Below, one piece after another: positions 34,416 to 43,038 of a stretch of 64,000 nt of DNA. Under the pieces are notes generated by a model, which did not search any database, was not told the origin of the DNA, and saw only the letters and a list, made by a program, of their open reading frames with translations. The number at the start of each line of letters is the position of its first letter. Within the stretch, counting starts at the first letter, position 1. The stretch comes from Streptomyces bungoensis (lineage in GTDB: Bacteria; Actinomycetota; Actinomycetes; Streptomycetales; Streptomycetaceae): contig NZ_KQ948860.1 of NCBI RefSeq assembly GCF_001514215.1, forward strand, positions 212,590 through 276,589, in the 5' to 3' direction. A program made the position numbers and the translations under genes.

Positions 34416-35384
34416 GTGTCCGCACACGACGCGTCCGCGACCGCCGACGTACCCGAGATGCCCGCTCCGCGCGTGCGGGAGTTCCCGGCGCACAGCATCG
34501 GCGGCGGGCTCGCCCTGCTCCTCGGCCTGCTCGGGCTGGCCGCGACCGCCGCCCTGTTCGCCGGCGCCTCGGCGGCCTCCGCCCCCGGTGCCAAGGGCGG
34601 CCTCGTCGTGGCGGGCGTCCTCGTCTTCCTCGCCGCCGTCATCGCGATGCGCGGCCTGAACACGGTGGCGCCCGGCGAGGCGCGGGTCGTCCAGCTCCTC
34701 GGCCGCTACCGGGGCACGATCCGGCAGGACGGCCTGCGCTGGGTGAACCCCTTCACCTCCCGGACCCGCATCTCCACCCGGGTGCGCAACCACGAGACGG
34801 CCGTCCTGAAGGTCAACGACGCCTACGGCAACCCGATAGAGCTGGCCGCGGTCGTGGTGTGGAAGGTCCAGGACACCGCGCAGGCCACCTTCGAGGTGGA
34901 CGACTTCGCGGAGTTCGTCGCCACGCAGACCGAGACGGCCGTCCGGCACATCGCCATCGAGTACCCGTACGACGCCCACGAGGAGGACGGGCTGTCGCTG
35001 CGCGGCAACGCCGAGGAGATCACCGAGAAGCTGGCCGTGGAGCTGCAGGCCCGGGTGGAGGCGGCCGGCGTGCGGGTCGTCGAGTCGCGCTTCACGCACC
35101 TCGCGTACGCTCCCGAGATCGCCTCGGCGATGCTCCAGCGGCAGCAGGCCGGCGCGGTCGTCGCCGCCCGGCGGCAGATCGTCGACGGCGCGGTCGGCAT
35201 GGTGGAGGCGGCCCTCGCCCGGATCGCGATGGGGGCACCTCCCACGCCCTTCAGGCAGTGGGGGAAGGACATCGTGGAGCTGGACGAGGAGCGGAAGGCG
35301 GCGATGGTGTCCAACCTGATGGTGGTGCTGTGCGGGGACCGGGCCCCGCAGCCGGTCCTCAACACCGGGACGCTGTACCAGTGA
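34416..35384 (+). CDS. SPFH/band-7 (stomatin-like) membrane protein
   Basis: 322 residues. Two hydrophobic helices at about residues 29-52 and 60-78, then GLNTVAPGEARVVQLLGRYR, the SPFH start, NPFTSRTRISTRVRNHETAV, and VLKVNDAYGNPIELAAVVVW. The domain ends with VELDEERKAAMVSNLMVVLC. SPFH proteins scaffold membrane microdomains. A 13-residue piece, MGAPPTPFRQWGK (about residues 272-284), interrupts the expected family sequence and is encoded by a palindromic repeat-like DNA insertion. GTG 34416 follows a G-rich site. The stop overlaps the next gene by four bases. Confidence 0.9.
   Translation: MSAHDASATADVPEMPAPRVREFPAHSIGGGLALLLGLLGLAATAALFAGASAASAPGAKGGLVVAGVLVFLAAVIAMRGLNTVAPGEARVVQLLGRYRGTIRQDGLRWVNPFTSRTRISTRVRNHETAVLKVNDAYGNPIELAAVVVWKVQDTAQATFEVDDFAEFVATQTETAVRHIAIEYPYDAHEEDGLSLRGNAEEITEKLAVELQARVEAAGVRVVESRFTHLAYAPEIASAMLQRQQAGAVVAARRQIVDGAVGMVEAALARIAMGAPPTPFRQWGKDIVELDEERKAAMVSNLMVVLCGDRAPQPVLNTGTLYQ
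35229..35267 (+). repeat. 39-bp palindromic repeat-like insertion inside the band-7 gene
   Basis: The DNA reads GGGGGCACCTCCCACGCCC, then TTCA, then GGCAGTGGGGGAAG, with CCCACGCC pairing GGCAGTGGG around a short loop. It resembles the small GGGGGCACCTCCC...GGGGGAGG palindromes that I recall scattered in streptomycete genomes, usually between genes. Here it adds 13 codons in frame. A possible decayed relative is at 29819-29859. Confidence 0.5.
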
Positions 35385-35632
35385 CGGACTCCCCCGAACA
35401 GTCCCCGCGGCGCCGGCCGCAGCAGCGCAAGCAGGTGCTGCTGCGGCTGGACCCGTCGGTGTACGAGGCGCTGGCCCGCTGGGCCGGGGACGAGCTGCGG
35501 TCGGCCAACGCGCAGATCGAGTTCCTGCTGCGCAAGGCGCTGGCGGAGACCGGGCGCCTGCCCCGCGACGCCGGCCCGCTGCCCCGGCGGGGCCGGCCGC
35601 CCGGGGACTCCGCCGGACCCCCCTCCGCCTGA
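35381..35632 (+). CDS. Ribbon-helix-helix (Arc-like) DNA-binding protein
   Basis: 83 residues from GTG 35381, overlapping the band-7 stop (GTGA). QRKQVLLRLDPSVYEALARW forms the strand and first helix, and ADELRSANAQIEFLLRKAL-like sequence (AGDELRSANAQIEFLLRKAL) the second helix, the Arc/CopG fold. The flanks are Arg/Pro-rich. It is about the size of small autoregulators. Translational coupling to the band-7 gene and the palindrome in their promoter suggest it represses its own operon. No toxin gene is nearby. Confidence 0.8.
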   Translation: MTDSPEQSPRRRPQQRKQVLLRLDPSVYEALARWAGDELRSANAQIEFLLRKALAETGRLPRDAGPLPRRGRPPGDSAGPPSA

Positions 35633-35735
35633 CGGCCTCCCGCCGGGTACGCCGTGCGGCCCGGGCGTTGTTACCGAACTCTGACAATCGGCCCCCACCT
35701 GCACGGGCGCACCACCCGCCATGATCCGCACACGC

Positions 35736-35771
35736 CGCGTATACACCTCGCGTATACACCGTGTGTACAGT
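35736..35771 (+). promoter_or_regulatory. Tandem GTATAC operators and -10 of the padR operon
   Basis: CGCGTATACACC occurs twice, at 35736-35747 and 35749-35760, followed by GTGTGTACAG. The last copy with the following bases forms TACAC-CGT-GTGTA, an inverted repeat. TACAGT (35766-35771) looks like a -10 seven bases before ATG 35778. Binding of PadR here would block the promoter. Confidence 0.6.
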
Positions 35772-35777
35772 CGGGGC

Positions 35778-36302
35778 ATGTCCATCGGTCACACCCTCCT
35801 GGGGCTCCTGGAGTCCGGCCCGCGCCACGGCTACGACCTGAAGCGGGCCTTCGACGAGAAGTTCGGTCACGACCGGCCGCTGCACTACGGCCAGGTCTAC
35901 TCGACGATGTCCCGGCTGCTGAAGAACGGCCTCGTGGAAGTCGACGGGATCGAGTCGGGCGGCGGCCCCGAACGCAAGCGGTACGCCATCACCGACGCCG
36001 GCGTCACCGACGTCGAGCGGTGGCTCGCGACGCCGGAGAAGCCGGAGGAGTACCTCCAGTCGACCCTGTACACCAAGGTCGTGCTGGCGCTGCTCACCCA
36101 CCGCGACGCCGCCGACATCCTCGACGTCCAGCGCGCCGAGCACCTGCGCAGCATGCGGATCCTGACCGACCGCAAGCGCAGGGGCGACCTGGCGGACCAG
36201 CTGATCTGCGACCACGCCCTGTTCCATCTGGAGGCCGACCTGCGCTGGCTGGAACTGACGGCGGCGCGGCTCGACAAGCTCCGTGCGGAGGTGGCCCGAT
36301 GA
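35778..36302 (+). CDS. PadR-family transcription regulator
   Basis: 174 residues from ATG 35778; the frame upstream runs through the operator repeats and is not used. The winged helix is clear (HTLLGLLESGPRHGYDLKRA, HYGQVYSTMSRLLKNGLVEV, GGGPERKRYAITDAG). The C-terminal helical dimer domain includes TPEKPEEYLQSTLYTKVVLA. PadR proteins often repress their own operon and an adjacent exporter in response to a drug. Its TGA overlaps the ATG of the ABC ATPase. The mRNA is probably leaderless. Confidence 0.92.
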   Translation: MSIGHTLLGLLESGPRHGYDLKRAFDEKFGHDRPLHYGQVYSTMSRLLKNGLVEVDGIESGGGPERKRYAITDAGVTDVERWLATPEKPEEYLQSTLYTKVVLALLTHRDAADILDVQRAEHLRSMRILTDRKRRGDLADQLICDHALFHLEADLRWLELTAARLDKLRAEVAR

Positions 36303-36988
36303 CCCCGCCCCCCGGTTCCCTGCTGGCCGCCGAAGACCTGCGCAAGGCCTACGGGCCGACCGTCGCCCTCGACGGCGCGGCGTTCTCCATCCACCCCGGC
36401 GAGGTCGTCGCCGTGATGGGCCCCTCCGGGTCCGGCAAGTCCACGCTGCTGCACTGCCTCGCGGGGATCGTGCCGCCCGACTCCGGCTCGATCACCTACG
36501 CCGGCCGCGAGCTGGCCACGATGAACGACGCCCAGCGCAGCGCGCTGAGGCGCAGCGAGTTCGGGTTCGTCTTCCAGTTCGGCCAGCTCGTGCCGGAGCT
36601 GACCTGTGTGGAGAACGTGGCGCTGCCGCTGCGGCTGAACGGCACGTCCCGCAGGGAGGCGGAGCGGACGGCGCTCGGCTGGATGGAGCGTCTGGAGGTC
36701 GACGACCTCGCGAAGAAACGGCCCGGCGAGGTCTCCGGCGGCCAGGGCCAGCGGGTCGCGGTGGCGCGCGCGCTGGTCACCACCCCCAAGGTGCTGTTCG
36801 CCGACGAGCCGACCGGCGCGCTCGACTCCCTCAACGGCGAGCGGGTGATGGAGCTGCTCACCGACGCGGCCCGGTCGACCAGCGCGGCCGTCGTCCTGGT
36901 CACGCACGAGGCGCGGGTGGCGGCCTGGTCCGACCGCGAGATCGTCGTACGGGACGGCAAGTCCCGGGACATGGAGCGGGCCGTATGA
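36299..36988 (+). CDS. ABC transporter ATP-binding protein (LolD/MacB type)
   Basis: 229 residues. Walker A GPSGSGKST (about residue 42), the Q-loop in FGFVFQFGQLVPELTCVENV, signature VSGGQGQRVAVARAL (the usual Q/E after GGQ is present), Walker B VLFADEPTGALDS and the H-loop VTHEARVAAWSD. It starts in the padR stop (ATGA) and its own stop overlaps the permease start, so the three genes are translated as one unit. Confidence 0.94.
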   Translation: MTPPPGSLLAAEDLRKAYGPTVALDGAAFSIHPGEVVAVMGPSGSGKSTLLHCLAGIVPPDSGSITYAGRELATMNDAQRSALRRSEFGFVFQFGQLVPELTCVENVALPLRLNGTSRREAERTALGWMERLEVDDLAKKRPGEVSGGQGQRVAVARALVTTPKVLFADEPTGALDSLNGERVMELLTDAARSTSAAVVLVTHEARVAAWSDREIVVRDGKSRDMERAV

Positions 36989-39309
36989 ACGTGCGGCAGT
37001 GGTGGAGGGATCTGGCCATGGGGGCCCGGTTCGCCTTCACCGGCGGGCGCGAGGGCTGGGTGCGGATGCTGCTGACGGGCGTCGGCGTCGGGCTGGGCGT
37101 GGCCCTGCTCCTGCTGACGACCGCGGTGCCGAACGCGCTGGCGGTGCGGCACGAGCGCGAGGAGGCGCGGCTGGACTACACGTACGGCCGCACGACCCAG
37201 CCCAGGGCGGACGACACCTTCGTCATCGCCGACACCGACACGACGTTCCGGCAGAGCGAGGTCCGCGGGCGCCTGGTGGAGCCCGAAGGCCCGCGCGCGC
37301 CGCTGCCGCCGGGCGTCGGGCGGTACCCGGGGGTCGGCGAGATGGTGGTCTCCCCGGCACTGAAGTCGCTGCTCGCCTCCGATGGGGGGAAGCTGCTGCG
37401 GAAGCGGCTGCCGTACCGGATCGTCGGGACGATCGGCGAGCCCGGTCTGGTCGGCTCCCACGAACTGGCCTACTACGCGGGGGCCCAGGGGCTCGCCGCG
37501 CGCATCGACCACTCCCAGGTGAACCGCCTCGACCACTACGGCGACCCCGCCCCGTCGACGGAACGGGCGGACCCCGTGCTGGTCCTGCTCACCCTCGTCG
37601 TGTTCGTGGTGCTGCTGATGCCGGTCGCCGTGTTCATCGCCGCGGCCGCGCGGTTCGGCGGCGAGCGGCGCGACCGCCGGCTGGCGGCGCTGCGGCTGGT
37701 CGGCTCCGACAGCCGGATGACCCGCCGGACGGCGGCGGGCGAGGCCCTCGCGGGCTCGCTGCTCGGCCTGGTGCTCGGCGCCGTGTTCTTCCTGGCCGGC
37801 CGTCAGGCGGCGGGCTCGGTCGAGATCCTCGACATCAGCGTCTTCCCCAGCTACCTCAACCCCTCCCCGCTGCTCGTCGTGCTGGTCGCGGTCGCCGTTC
37901 CGGCGGCGACGGTGGCCGTCACCCTGCTCGCGCTGCGGGGGGTGGTGATCGAGCCGCTGGGCGTGGTGCGCGCGGCCCGGCCGGCCCGGCGGCGCCTGTG
38001 GTGGCGGCTGCTGCTGCCGGTGGCCGGGCTCGCGATGCTCGCCCCGATGCTCGGGCAGGGCCGGGACCAGGGGAACTTCAACCAGTACCTCGTCTCCGGT
38101 GGTGTCATCCTGCTGCTGGTCGGCGTCACGGCCTTGCTGCCGTGGGCGGTGGAGACGGTCGTCGCCCGGCTCGGCTCCGGCTCGGTCGCCTGGCAACTGG
38201 CCGTCCGCAGGCTGCAGTTGAGCAGCGGCACGGCCGCCCGCATGGTCAACGGCATCGCGGTGGCGGTGGCCGGCGCGATCGCGCTGCAGATGCTCTTCTC
38301 GGGCGTGGACAGCGTCTACACCACGCAGTCGGCGAACGATGTGTCGCGGGCCCAGATGCAGGTGTCCGTACCGAGCGGGATCCCCCTCGCCGCGGCGGCC
38401 CGCAAGTTCGCCCGCACCCCGGGCGTGCGCCGGGCCGAGGGACTGGCCGGCGGTGAACTAGGGGACTCGGGCAAGGACCCCCGGTCGTCCGGTGAGCTGA
38501 CCGTCGGCGACTGCCGGGCCCTGCGGGAGGTGGCCGCGCTGCCGTCCTGCCGGGACGGTGACGTCTTCGTCCTCGAGGGAGGCCAGCACGACACCCCGCA
38601 GCTCGCGCGTTCCGGCCGGACGCTGTACTTCGACCCGTCCTACTCCGGCGATCGCGGCGCCGAGATCGCCTGGACCGTGCCGCGGAGCATGAAGCGGGCC
38701 CGGTCCGTCGAGGACCCGACGAACGTGCGGCGCAGCGGCTTCCTGATGACGCCCGGCGCGCTGCCCGCAGGGGCGGCCCGGACCCTGTACCAGTACGTCT
38801 ACCTGTCGCTGGACGAGTCCGTTCCGGAGGCGAAGGAGTACGCGCGCAACACGGCGGCGGAGATCTCGCCCATGGCGGACGCGGCGGCGTGGGCGTCGAC
38901 CGAGCAGTCCAAGAGGTTCACCTCCATCCGCACCGGCCTGCTCGTGGGCGCCGCCTGCGTGCTGGCGCTGATCGGCGCGAGCCTGCTGGTGTCCCAGCTG
39001 GAGCAGCTGCGCGAGCGCAGGAAGCTGCTCTCCGCCCTGGTCGCCTTCGGCACCCGGCGCCGCACGCTGGGCCTGTCGGTGCTGTGGCAGACGGCCGTGC
39101 CGATCGCCCTCGGCCTGCTGCTGGCCACCACGGTGGGCCTGACCCTGGGCGCGGTGCTGCTGCGCATGACGAGCACACCGGTGCGCGTCGACTGGGCGAG
39201 CGTCCTGTCGATGGCCGGCGCCGGCGCGGCGGTCGTCCTCGCGGTGACCCTGCTCAGCATGCCGCCCCTGTTCCGGCTGATGCGCCCGGACGGCCTGCGG
39301 ACGGAGTAG
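36985..39309 (+). CDS. FtsX-like ABC permease
   Basis: 774 residues from ATG 36985. An N-terminal helix (MLLTGVGVGLGVALLLLTTA) is followed by an outer domain, then three clustered helices around residues 195-320 with an FtsX signature (GGERRDRRLAALRLVGSDSR). A second outer domain and a final trio of helices end the protein (VLALIGASLLVSQLEQLRER, RKLLSALVAFGTRRRTLG). This is the duplicated arrangement of MacB-like exporters in Gram-positives. With the ATPase it probably exports an antibiotic, peptide or lipid that PadR senses. Confidence 0.92.
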   Translation: MNVRQWWRDLAMGARFAFTGGREGWVRMLLTGVGVGLGVALLLLTTAVPNALAVRHEREEARLDYTYGRTTQPRADDTFVIADTDTTFRQSEVRGRLVEPEGPRAPLPPGVGRYPGVGEMVVSPALKSLLASDGGKLLRKRLPYRIVGTIGEPGLVGSHELAYYAGAQGLAARIDHSQVNRLDHYGDPAPSTERADPVLVLLTLVVFVVLLMPVAVFIAAAARFGGERRDRRLAALRLVGSDSRMTRRTAAGEALAGSLLGLVLGAVFFLAGRQAAGSVEILDISVFPSYLNPSPLLVVLVAVAVPAATVAVTLLALRGVVIEPLGVVRAARPARRRLWWRLLLPVAGLAMLAPMLGQGRDQGNFNQYLVSGGVILLLVGVTALLPWAVETVVARLGSGSVAWQLAVRRLQLSSGTAARMVNGIAVAVAGAIALQMLFSGVDSVYTTQSANDVSRAQMQVSVPSGIPLAAAARKFARTPGVRRAEGLAGGELGDSGKDPRSSGELTVGDCRALREVAALPSCRDGDVFVLEGGQHDTPQLARSGRTLYFDPSYSGDRGAEIAWTVPRSMKRARSVEDPTNVRRSGFLMTPGALPAGAARTLYQYVYLSLDESVPEAKEYARNTAAEISPMADAAAWASTEQSKRFTSIRTGLLVGAACVLALIGASLLVSQLEQLRERRKLLSALVAFGTRRRTLGLSVLWQTAVPIALGLLLATTVGLTLGAVLLRMTSTPVRVDWASVLSMAGAGAAVVLAVTLLSMPPLFRLMRPDGLRTE

Positions 39310-39313
39310 GCGG

Positions 39314-39332
39314 CGCCGCCGCTCAGGCGGCG
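39314..39332. terminator. Small GC hairpin at the permease/oxyR junction
   Basis: CGCCGCC (39314-39320), loop GCTCA, GGCGGCG (39326-39332). It overlaps the last codons of oxyR and lies five bases after the permease stop, so the convergent genes could share it. Confidence 0.4.
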
Positions 39333-40276
39333 GCGTCCAGCACCCGTACCGGCAGGGCCCGGAGCGCCTCGCGCAGGGCCGCCGCCAGCTCCTCGTACTC
39401 CGCGCCGCGGGCGGCTCCCGCGCGCATCGCGAGGGCGATGCGGCGGCTCGGCGCGGGGTCGGCGAAGTAGCCGGTGAGCAGCTGGCTGCTGCGGGCCGTC
39501 TCCAGCCGCTGGGCGGTGCGCGGCAGCAGCGTGCAGCCGAGGCCGCCCGCGACGAGCTGGACCAGCGTGGACAGGCCGGCCGCGGTCGTCGTCACGGGGG
39601 CGTCCTCGCGGCCGGCCTCCCGGCAGATGTCGAGGGCCTGGTCGCGCAGGCAGTGCCCCTCGTCCAGCAGCAGCAGGTTGAGTTCGCGCAGCGCCTCGCG
39701 GGGGATGCCCTCGCGCCCGCCGAGCCGGTGGTCCAGCGGCGTGACGAGCACGAAGTCCTCGTCGAACAGCGGGAGTTCCGCGACCCCGGGCACCCCGAGC
39801 GGCACGGCCAGCAGCAGCAGGTCGAGGCGGCCGGAGTGCAGCCCGTCCACGAGGCTGGCGGTCTGCTCCTCGTGCACCTGCAGGTCCAGCTGCGGGTAGC
39901 GTTCGTGCACCAGCCGCAGCACGGTGGGCAGCAGGTAGGGCGCCACGGTCGGGATGACGCCGAGCCGGAGCGCGCCGGTGAACGGCGCCCGGACCGCCTC
40001 GGCCTCCTCCAGCAGCGCCCCGACCTCGTCCAGCACCGCCTTCGCCCGTACGGCCAGCCGCTCGCCGGCGGGCGAGAGCAGCACCTTGCGGGTCGTACGC
40101 TCGAGGAGGGTGACGCCCAGGGTCTCCTCCAGCGCCGAGACCGCTCCGGACAGGGCGGGCTGGCTCATCCCGATGGCGGCCGCCGCGTCCCGGAAGTGCA
40201 GGTGCTCGGCCACGGCGGCGAAGGCGCGCAGTTGCGCGAGACTGGGCTGTCGCCGCTTGCCGCTACTGATGGTCAC
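39323..40276 (-). CDS. oxyR: Peroxide-sensing LysR-type regulator OxyR
   Basis: 317 residues. The start GTG 40276 is fixed by a perfect GGAGGT eight bases upstream, although the frame is open further. Winged helix: LAQLRAFAAVAEHLHFRDAA and MSQPALSGAVSALEETLGV. The redox pair is Cys209 and Cys218 in LLDEGHCLRDQALDIC, matching the reactive cysteines of OxyR. It activates peroxide defence on disulfide formation. It is divergent from ahpC, its classic target, over 135 bp. Confidence 0.96.
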   Translation of the reverse strand: MTISSGKRRQPSLAQLRAFAAVAEHLHFRDAAAAIGMSQPALSGAVSALEETLGVTLLERTTRKVLLSPAGERLAVRAKAVLDEVGALLEEAEAVRAPFTGALRLGVIPTVAPYLLPTVLRLVHERYPQLDLQVHEEQTASLVDGLHSGRLDLLLLAVPLGVPGVAELPLFDEDFVLVTPLDHRLGGREGIPREALRELNLLLLDEGHCLRDQALDICREAGREDAPVTTTAAGLSTLVQLVAGGLGCTLLPRTAQRLETARSSQLLTGYFADPAPSRRIALAMRAGAARGAEYEELAAALREALRALPVRVLDAAA

Positions 40277-40411
40277 TGATAGATACCTCCGATCAACCCG
40301 ACCGAGTGTAGCTATTTCACTAATCAATGCACCCTGTGCCAACATCGACAGCGTCCAACCCATACGAGGAAAGCCCTCAAAAGGGGCGATTCTTTGCTGC
40401 TAGGAGAGCCT
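40277..40411. promoter_or_regulatory. Divergent oxyR-ahpC control region
   Basis: 135 bp that is less GC-rich than the flanks. A LysR-like segment, GTAGCTATTTCACTAATCA, lies near 40310-40328 and could be an OxyR site. AGGAGAGCCT directly precedes the ahpC start. The exact -10 and -35 elements are not obvious. Confidence 0.45.
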
Positions 40412-40966
40412 GTGCTCACTGTCGGTGACAAGTTCCCCGAGTTCGAACTGACCGCCTGCGTCTCGCTGGAGAAGGGCAAGGAGTTCGAGCAGATCCACCA
40501 CAAGTCCTACGAGGGCAAGTGGCTGGTGGTCTTCGCGTGGCCGAAGGACTTCACGTTCGTCTGCCCGACCGAGATCGCCGCTTTCGGGAAGCTGAACGAC
40601 GAGTTCGCCGACCGGGACGCCCAGATCCTCGGCTTCTCCGGTGACTCCGAGTTCGTCCACCACGCCTGGCGCAAGGACCACCCGGACCTGACGGACCTGC
40701 CGTTCCCGATGATGGCGGACTCCAAGCACGAGCTGATGCGCGAGCTGGGCATCGAGGGCGAGGACGGCTTCGCGCAGCGCGCCGTGTTCGTCGTCGACCC
40801 GAACCGCGAGATCCAGTTCACCATGGTCACCGCGGGCTCCGTCGGCCGTAACCCCAAGGAGGTCCTGCGGGTCCTGGACGCCCTGCAGACCGACGAGCTC
40901 TGCCCCTGCAACTGGAGCAAGGGCGACGAGACGCTGGACCCGGTCGCGCTGCTGGCCGGTGAGTGA
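40412..40966 (+). CDS. ahpC: Alkyl hydroperoxide reductase peroxiredoxin AhpC
   Basis: 184 residues from GTG 40412, placed by AGGAG seven bases upstream. Peroxidatic Cys51 in DFTFVCPTEIAAFG and a C-terminal CPCNW with the resolving cysteine mark a 2-Cys peroxiredoxin. It reduces peroxides, regenerated by AhpD. The adjacent AhpD gene begins three bases after the stop. Confidence 0.97.
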   Translation: MLTVGDKFPEFELTACVSLEKGKEFEQIHHKSYEGKWLVVFAWPKDFTFVCPTEIAAFGKLNDEFADRDAQILGFSGDSEFVHHAWRKDHPDLTDLPFPMMADSKHELMRELGIEGEDGFAQRAVFVVDPNREIQFTMVTAGSVGRNPKEVLRVLDALQTDELCPCNWSKGDETLDPVALLAGE

Positions 40967-40969
40967 CCC

Positions 40970-41503
40970 ATGTCGCTCGACTCCCTGAAGTCCCGCGTAC
41001 CGGACTACGCCAAGGACCTGAAGCTGAACCTCGGCTCGGTCATCGGCAACTCCGACCTGCCCCAGCAGCAGCTGTGGGGCACCGTGCTGGCGACCGCGAT
41101 CGCCTCCCGGTCCCCGATCGTGCTGCGCGAGCTGGAGCCGGAGGCGAAGGCGAACCTCAAGCCGGAGGCGTACACCGCGGCGAAGGCCGCGGCGGCCGTC
41201 ATGGCGATGAACAACGTCTTCTACCGCACCCGGCACCTGCTGTCCGACCACGAGTACGGCAGCCTGCGGGCGGGTCTGCGGATGAACGTCATCGGCAACC
41301 CCGGTGTGGAGAAGGCCGACTTCGAGCTGTGGTCGTTCGCGGTGTCCGCGATCAACGGCTGCGGGATGTGCCTGGACTCGCACGAGCAGGTGCTGCGCAA
41401 GGCCGGGGTCGACCGTGAGGTCGTCCAGGAGGCGTTCAAGATCGCGTCCGTGATCCAGGCCGTCGGCGTCACGCTGGAGGCCGAGGCGGTCCTGGCCGAG
41501 TGA
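40970..41503 (+). CDS. ahpD: Alkyl hydroperoxide reductase AhpD (thiol adaptor)
   Basis: 177 residues. The active site Cys131-Gly-Met-Cys134 with His138 (INGCGMCLDSHE) is the AhpD CxxC arrangement; Glu119 completes the proton relay. It reduces oxidised AhpC using lipoyl-linked electrons in actinobacteria. It is in one operon with ahpC under OxyR control. Confidence 0.97.
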   Translation: MSLDSLKSRVPDYAKDLKLNLGSVIGNSDLPQQQLWGTVLATAIASRSPIVLRELEPEAKANLKPEAYTAAKAAAAVMAMNNVFYRTRHLLSDHEYGSLRAGLRMNVIGNPGVEKADFELWSFAVSAINGCGMCLDSHEQVLRKAGVDREVVQEAFKIASVIQAVGVTLEAEAVLAE

Positions 41504-41543
41504 TCCGGCCGGCCACCCCGGCGTCAGGCCCCAGGGACCCCGC

Positions 41544-42899
41544 TCACACCTCGTGGGCGGGGTTCGCCGTTTCCGCCACGGCTTCCGCCGCGACCAGGGG
41601 CTCGTCCTCGAGGTCGGGAGCGGCCGGCGACTCGTCCGCCTCCTCCACCGCCTCGGCCTGCTCCACGCCTTCCGAGTACTGCCGCAGGTAGCCCACGACG
41701 GTGTTCGTCACCGCCACCAGCGGTACGGCCACCACCGCGCCGCCGATGCCGGCCACCATGCCGCCGGCCGCCACCGTGAGGACGACGGCGAGCGGATGGA
41801 CGCGGACCGCGCGGCCCAGGATGAACGGCTGCAGGACGTGGCCCTCGATCTGCTGGACGGCGAGGACCACGGCGAGGGTCATGACCGCCGCGAAGACGCC
41901 CTGCGTGACGAGCGCGACGATGACCGCGAGCGCCCCGGAGGCGACCGCGCCGACCAGCGGGATGAAGGAGAACAGGAAGATGAAGACGGCCAGCGGCACG
42001 GCCATCGGCACGTCGAGGAAGTAGATGCCGATGCCGATGAAGATGGCGTCGATGAGGGCGACCAGGACCGTGCCGCGGACGTAGGCGGTCAGGGTGCGCC
42101 AGGCGCGCGGGCCGGCGCCGGCGACGCCCGGGCGGGCGGCGGAGGGCACCAGCTTCAGGAACCACTGCCAGATGCGCTCGCCGTCGTACAGCAGGAACAG
42201 CGTGGAGAAGAAGACCAGCAGGATGCCGGTCAGCACCTCGACGATGACCTGGACGCCCTCCAGCCCGAAGGACGTGATCTGGTCGGTGTTCGCCCCGATG
42301 GCCTCGCGCAGGTTCTTGGCTATCTGGTTGATCTGCTTGTCGGTGACGTGGAACGGGCTCTTCAGCAGCCAGTTGCGCAGGTCGTCGATGCCGTTCTGGA
42401 TCTGCGTGGAGAGGGTGTCGATGTTCTCCATGACCTGCCAGGTCACGAACCAGCCCATCAGGCCGATGACGACGAACCCGAGGATGGCGGTCAGCGCGGT
42501 GGCGGGCCCGCGCGGCACCCCGCGGCGGGTGAGCCGGGCCACCGTCGGCTGGAGCAGAGCGGTGACCAGCAGGGCGATGACGAAGGCGAGGACCACGAGC
42601 TGGACGGCGCTGATGACCCGCATCAGGATCCACACGGTGCCGGCCAGGACCAGCAGGCGCCAGCCGGCCTCGGCGGCGACCCGCACGCCCCAGGGCACGG
42701 CCTGGGCGGGGTCGGGCCGGGGCCCGGGCGGCACGGACCGCCTGGGGGCGGGCGGCACCCGGTCGGCGGTGCGCTTCGTGACGGCCGGTTCGGGCGCGGT
42801 CTCCCGCTCCACCTCCGTGCGGCGCTCGTCGAGGCGCTCGCTCATCTCGGTCAGCCCGGCTCCGATCCGGCCGAGCCACCCTGGCACTCTCGACATCAT
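41544..42899 (-). CDS. AI-2E (PerM) family transporter
   Basis: 451 residues from ATG 42899 with an AGAGGA site. The N-terminal 75 residues are basic and Pro-rich. About eight helices follow: two at the start (LLVLAGTVWILMRVISAVQL and next), a central outer loop, then the family core (ILLVFFSTLFLLYDGERIW, FSFIPLVGAVASG, QQIEGHVLQPFILGRAVRVH). The C-terminus is acidic. Family members include the AI-2 exporter TqsA and sodium/proton exchangers; the substrate here is unknown. Confidence 0.88.
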   Translation of the reverse strand: MMSRVPGWLGRIGAGLTEMSERLDERRTEVERETAPEPAVTKRTADRVPPAPRRSVPPGPRPDPAQAVPWGVRVAAEAGWRLLVLAGTVWILMRVISAVQLVVLAFVIALLVTALLQPTVARLTRRGVPRGPATALTAILGFVVIGLMGWFVTWQVMENIDTLSTQIQNGIDDLRNWLLKSPFHVTDKQINQIAKNLREAIGANTDQITSFGLEGVQVIVEVLTGILLVFFSTLFLLYDGERIWQWFLKLVPSAARPGVAGAGPRAWRTLTAYVRGTVLVALIDAIFIGIGIYFLDVPMAVPLAVFIFLFSFIPLVGAVASGALAVIVALVTQGVFAAVMTLAVVLAVQQIEGHVLQPFILGRAVRVHPLAVVLTVAAGGMVAGIGGAVVAVPLVAVTNTVVGYLRQYSEGVEQAEAVEEADESPAAPDLEDEPLVAAEAVAETANPAHEV

Positions 42900-42977
42900 C
42901 CGTCCTCTTCCCCCGCGTCCCCGGGTACTGCTGTCACATGCCCCGTGGAGCCGTTCGCATACGACCGTACAGGGCAA

Positions 42978-43006
42978 AGCCCCTCTCCTAGGGGACGGGG
43001 AGGGGC
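42978..43006 (-). terminator. Hairpin downstream of the transglycosylase-like gene
   Basis: On the minus strand AGCCCCTCC pairs with GGAGAGGGGCT across a ten-base loop, with a two-base bulge, then CTTTGCC follows. It is 33 bp past the stop. Confidence 0.55.
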
Positions 43007-43038
43007 TGCGCGAGGTTGAGCCGGAGTGGGGCCGGGGC

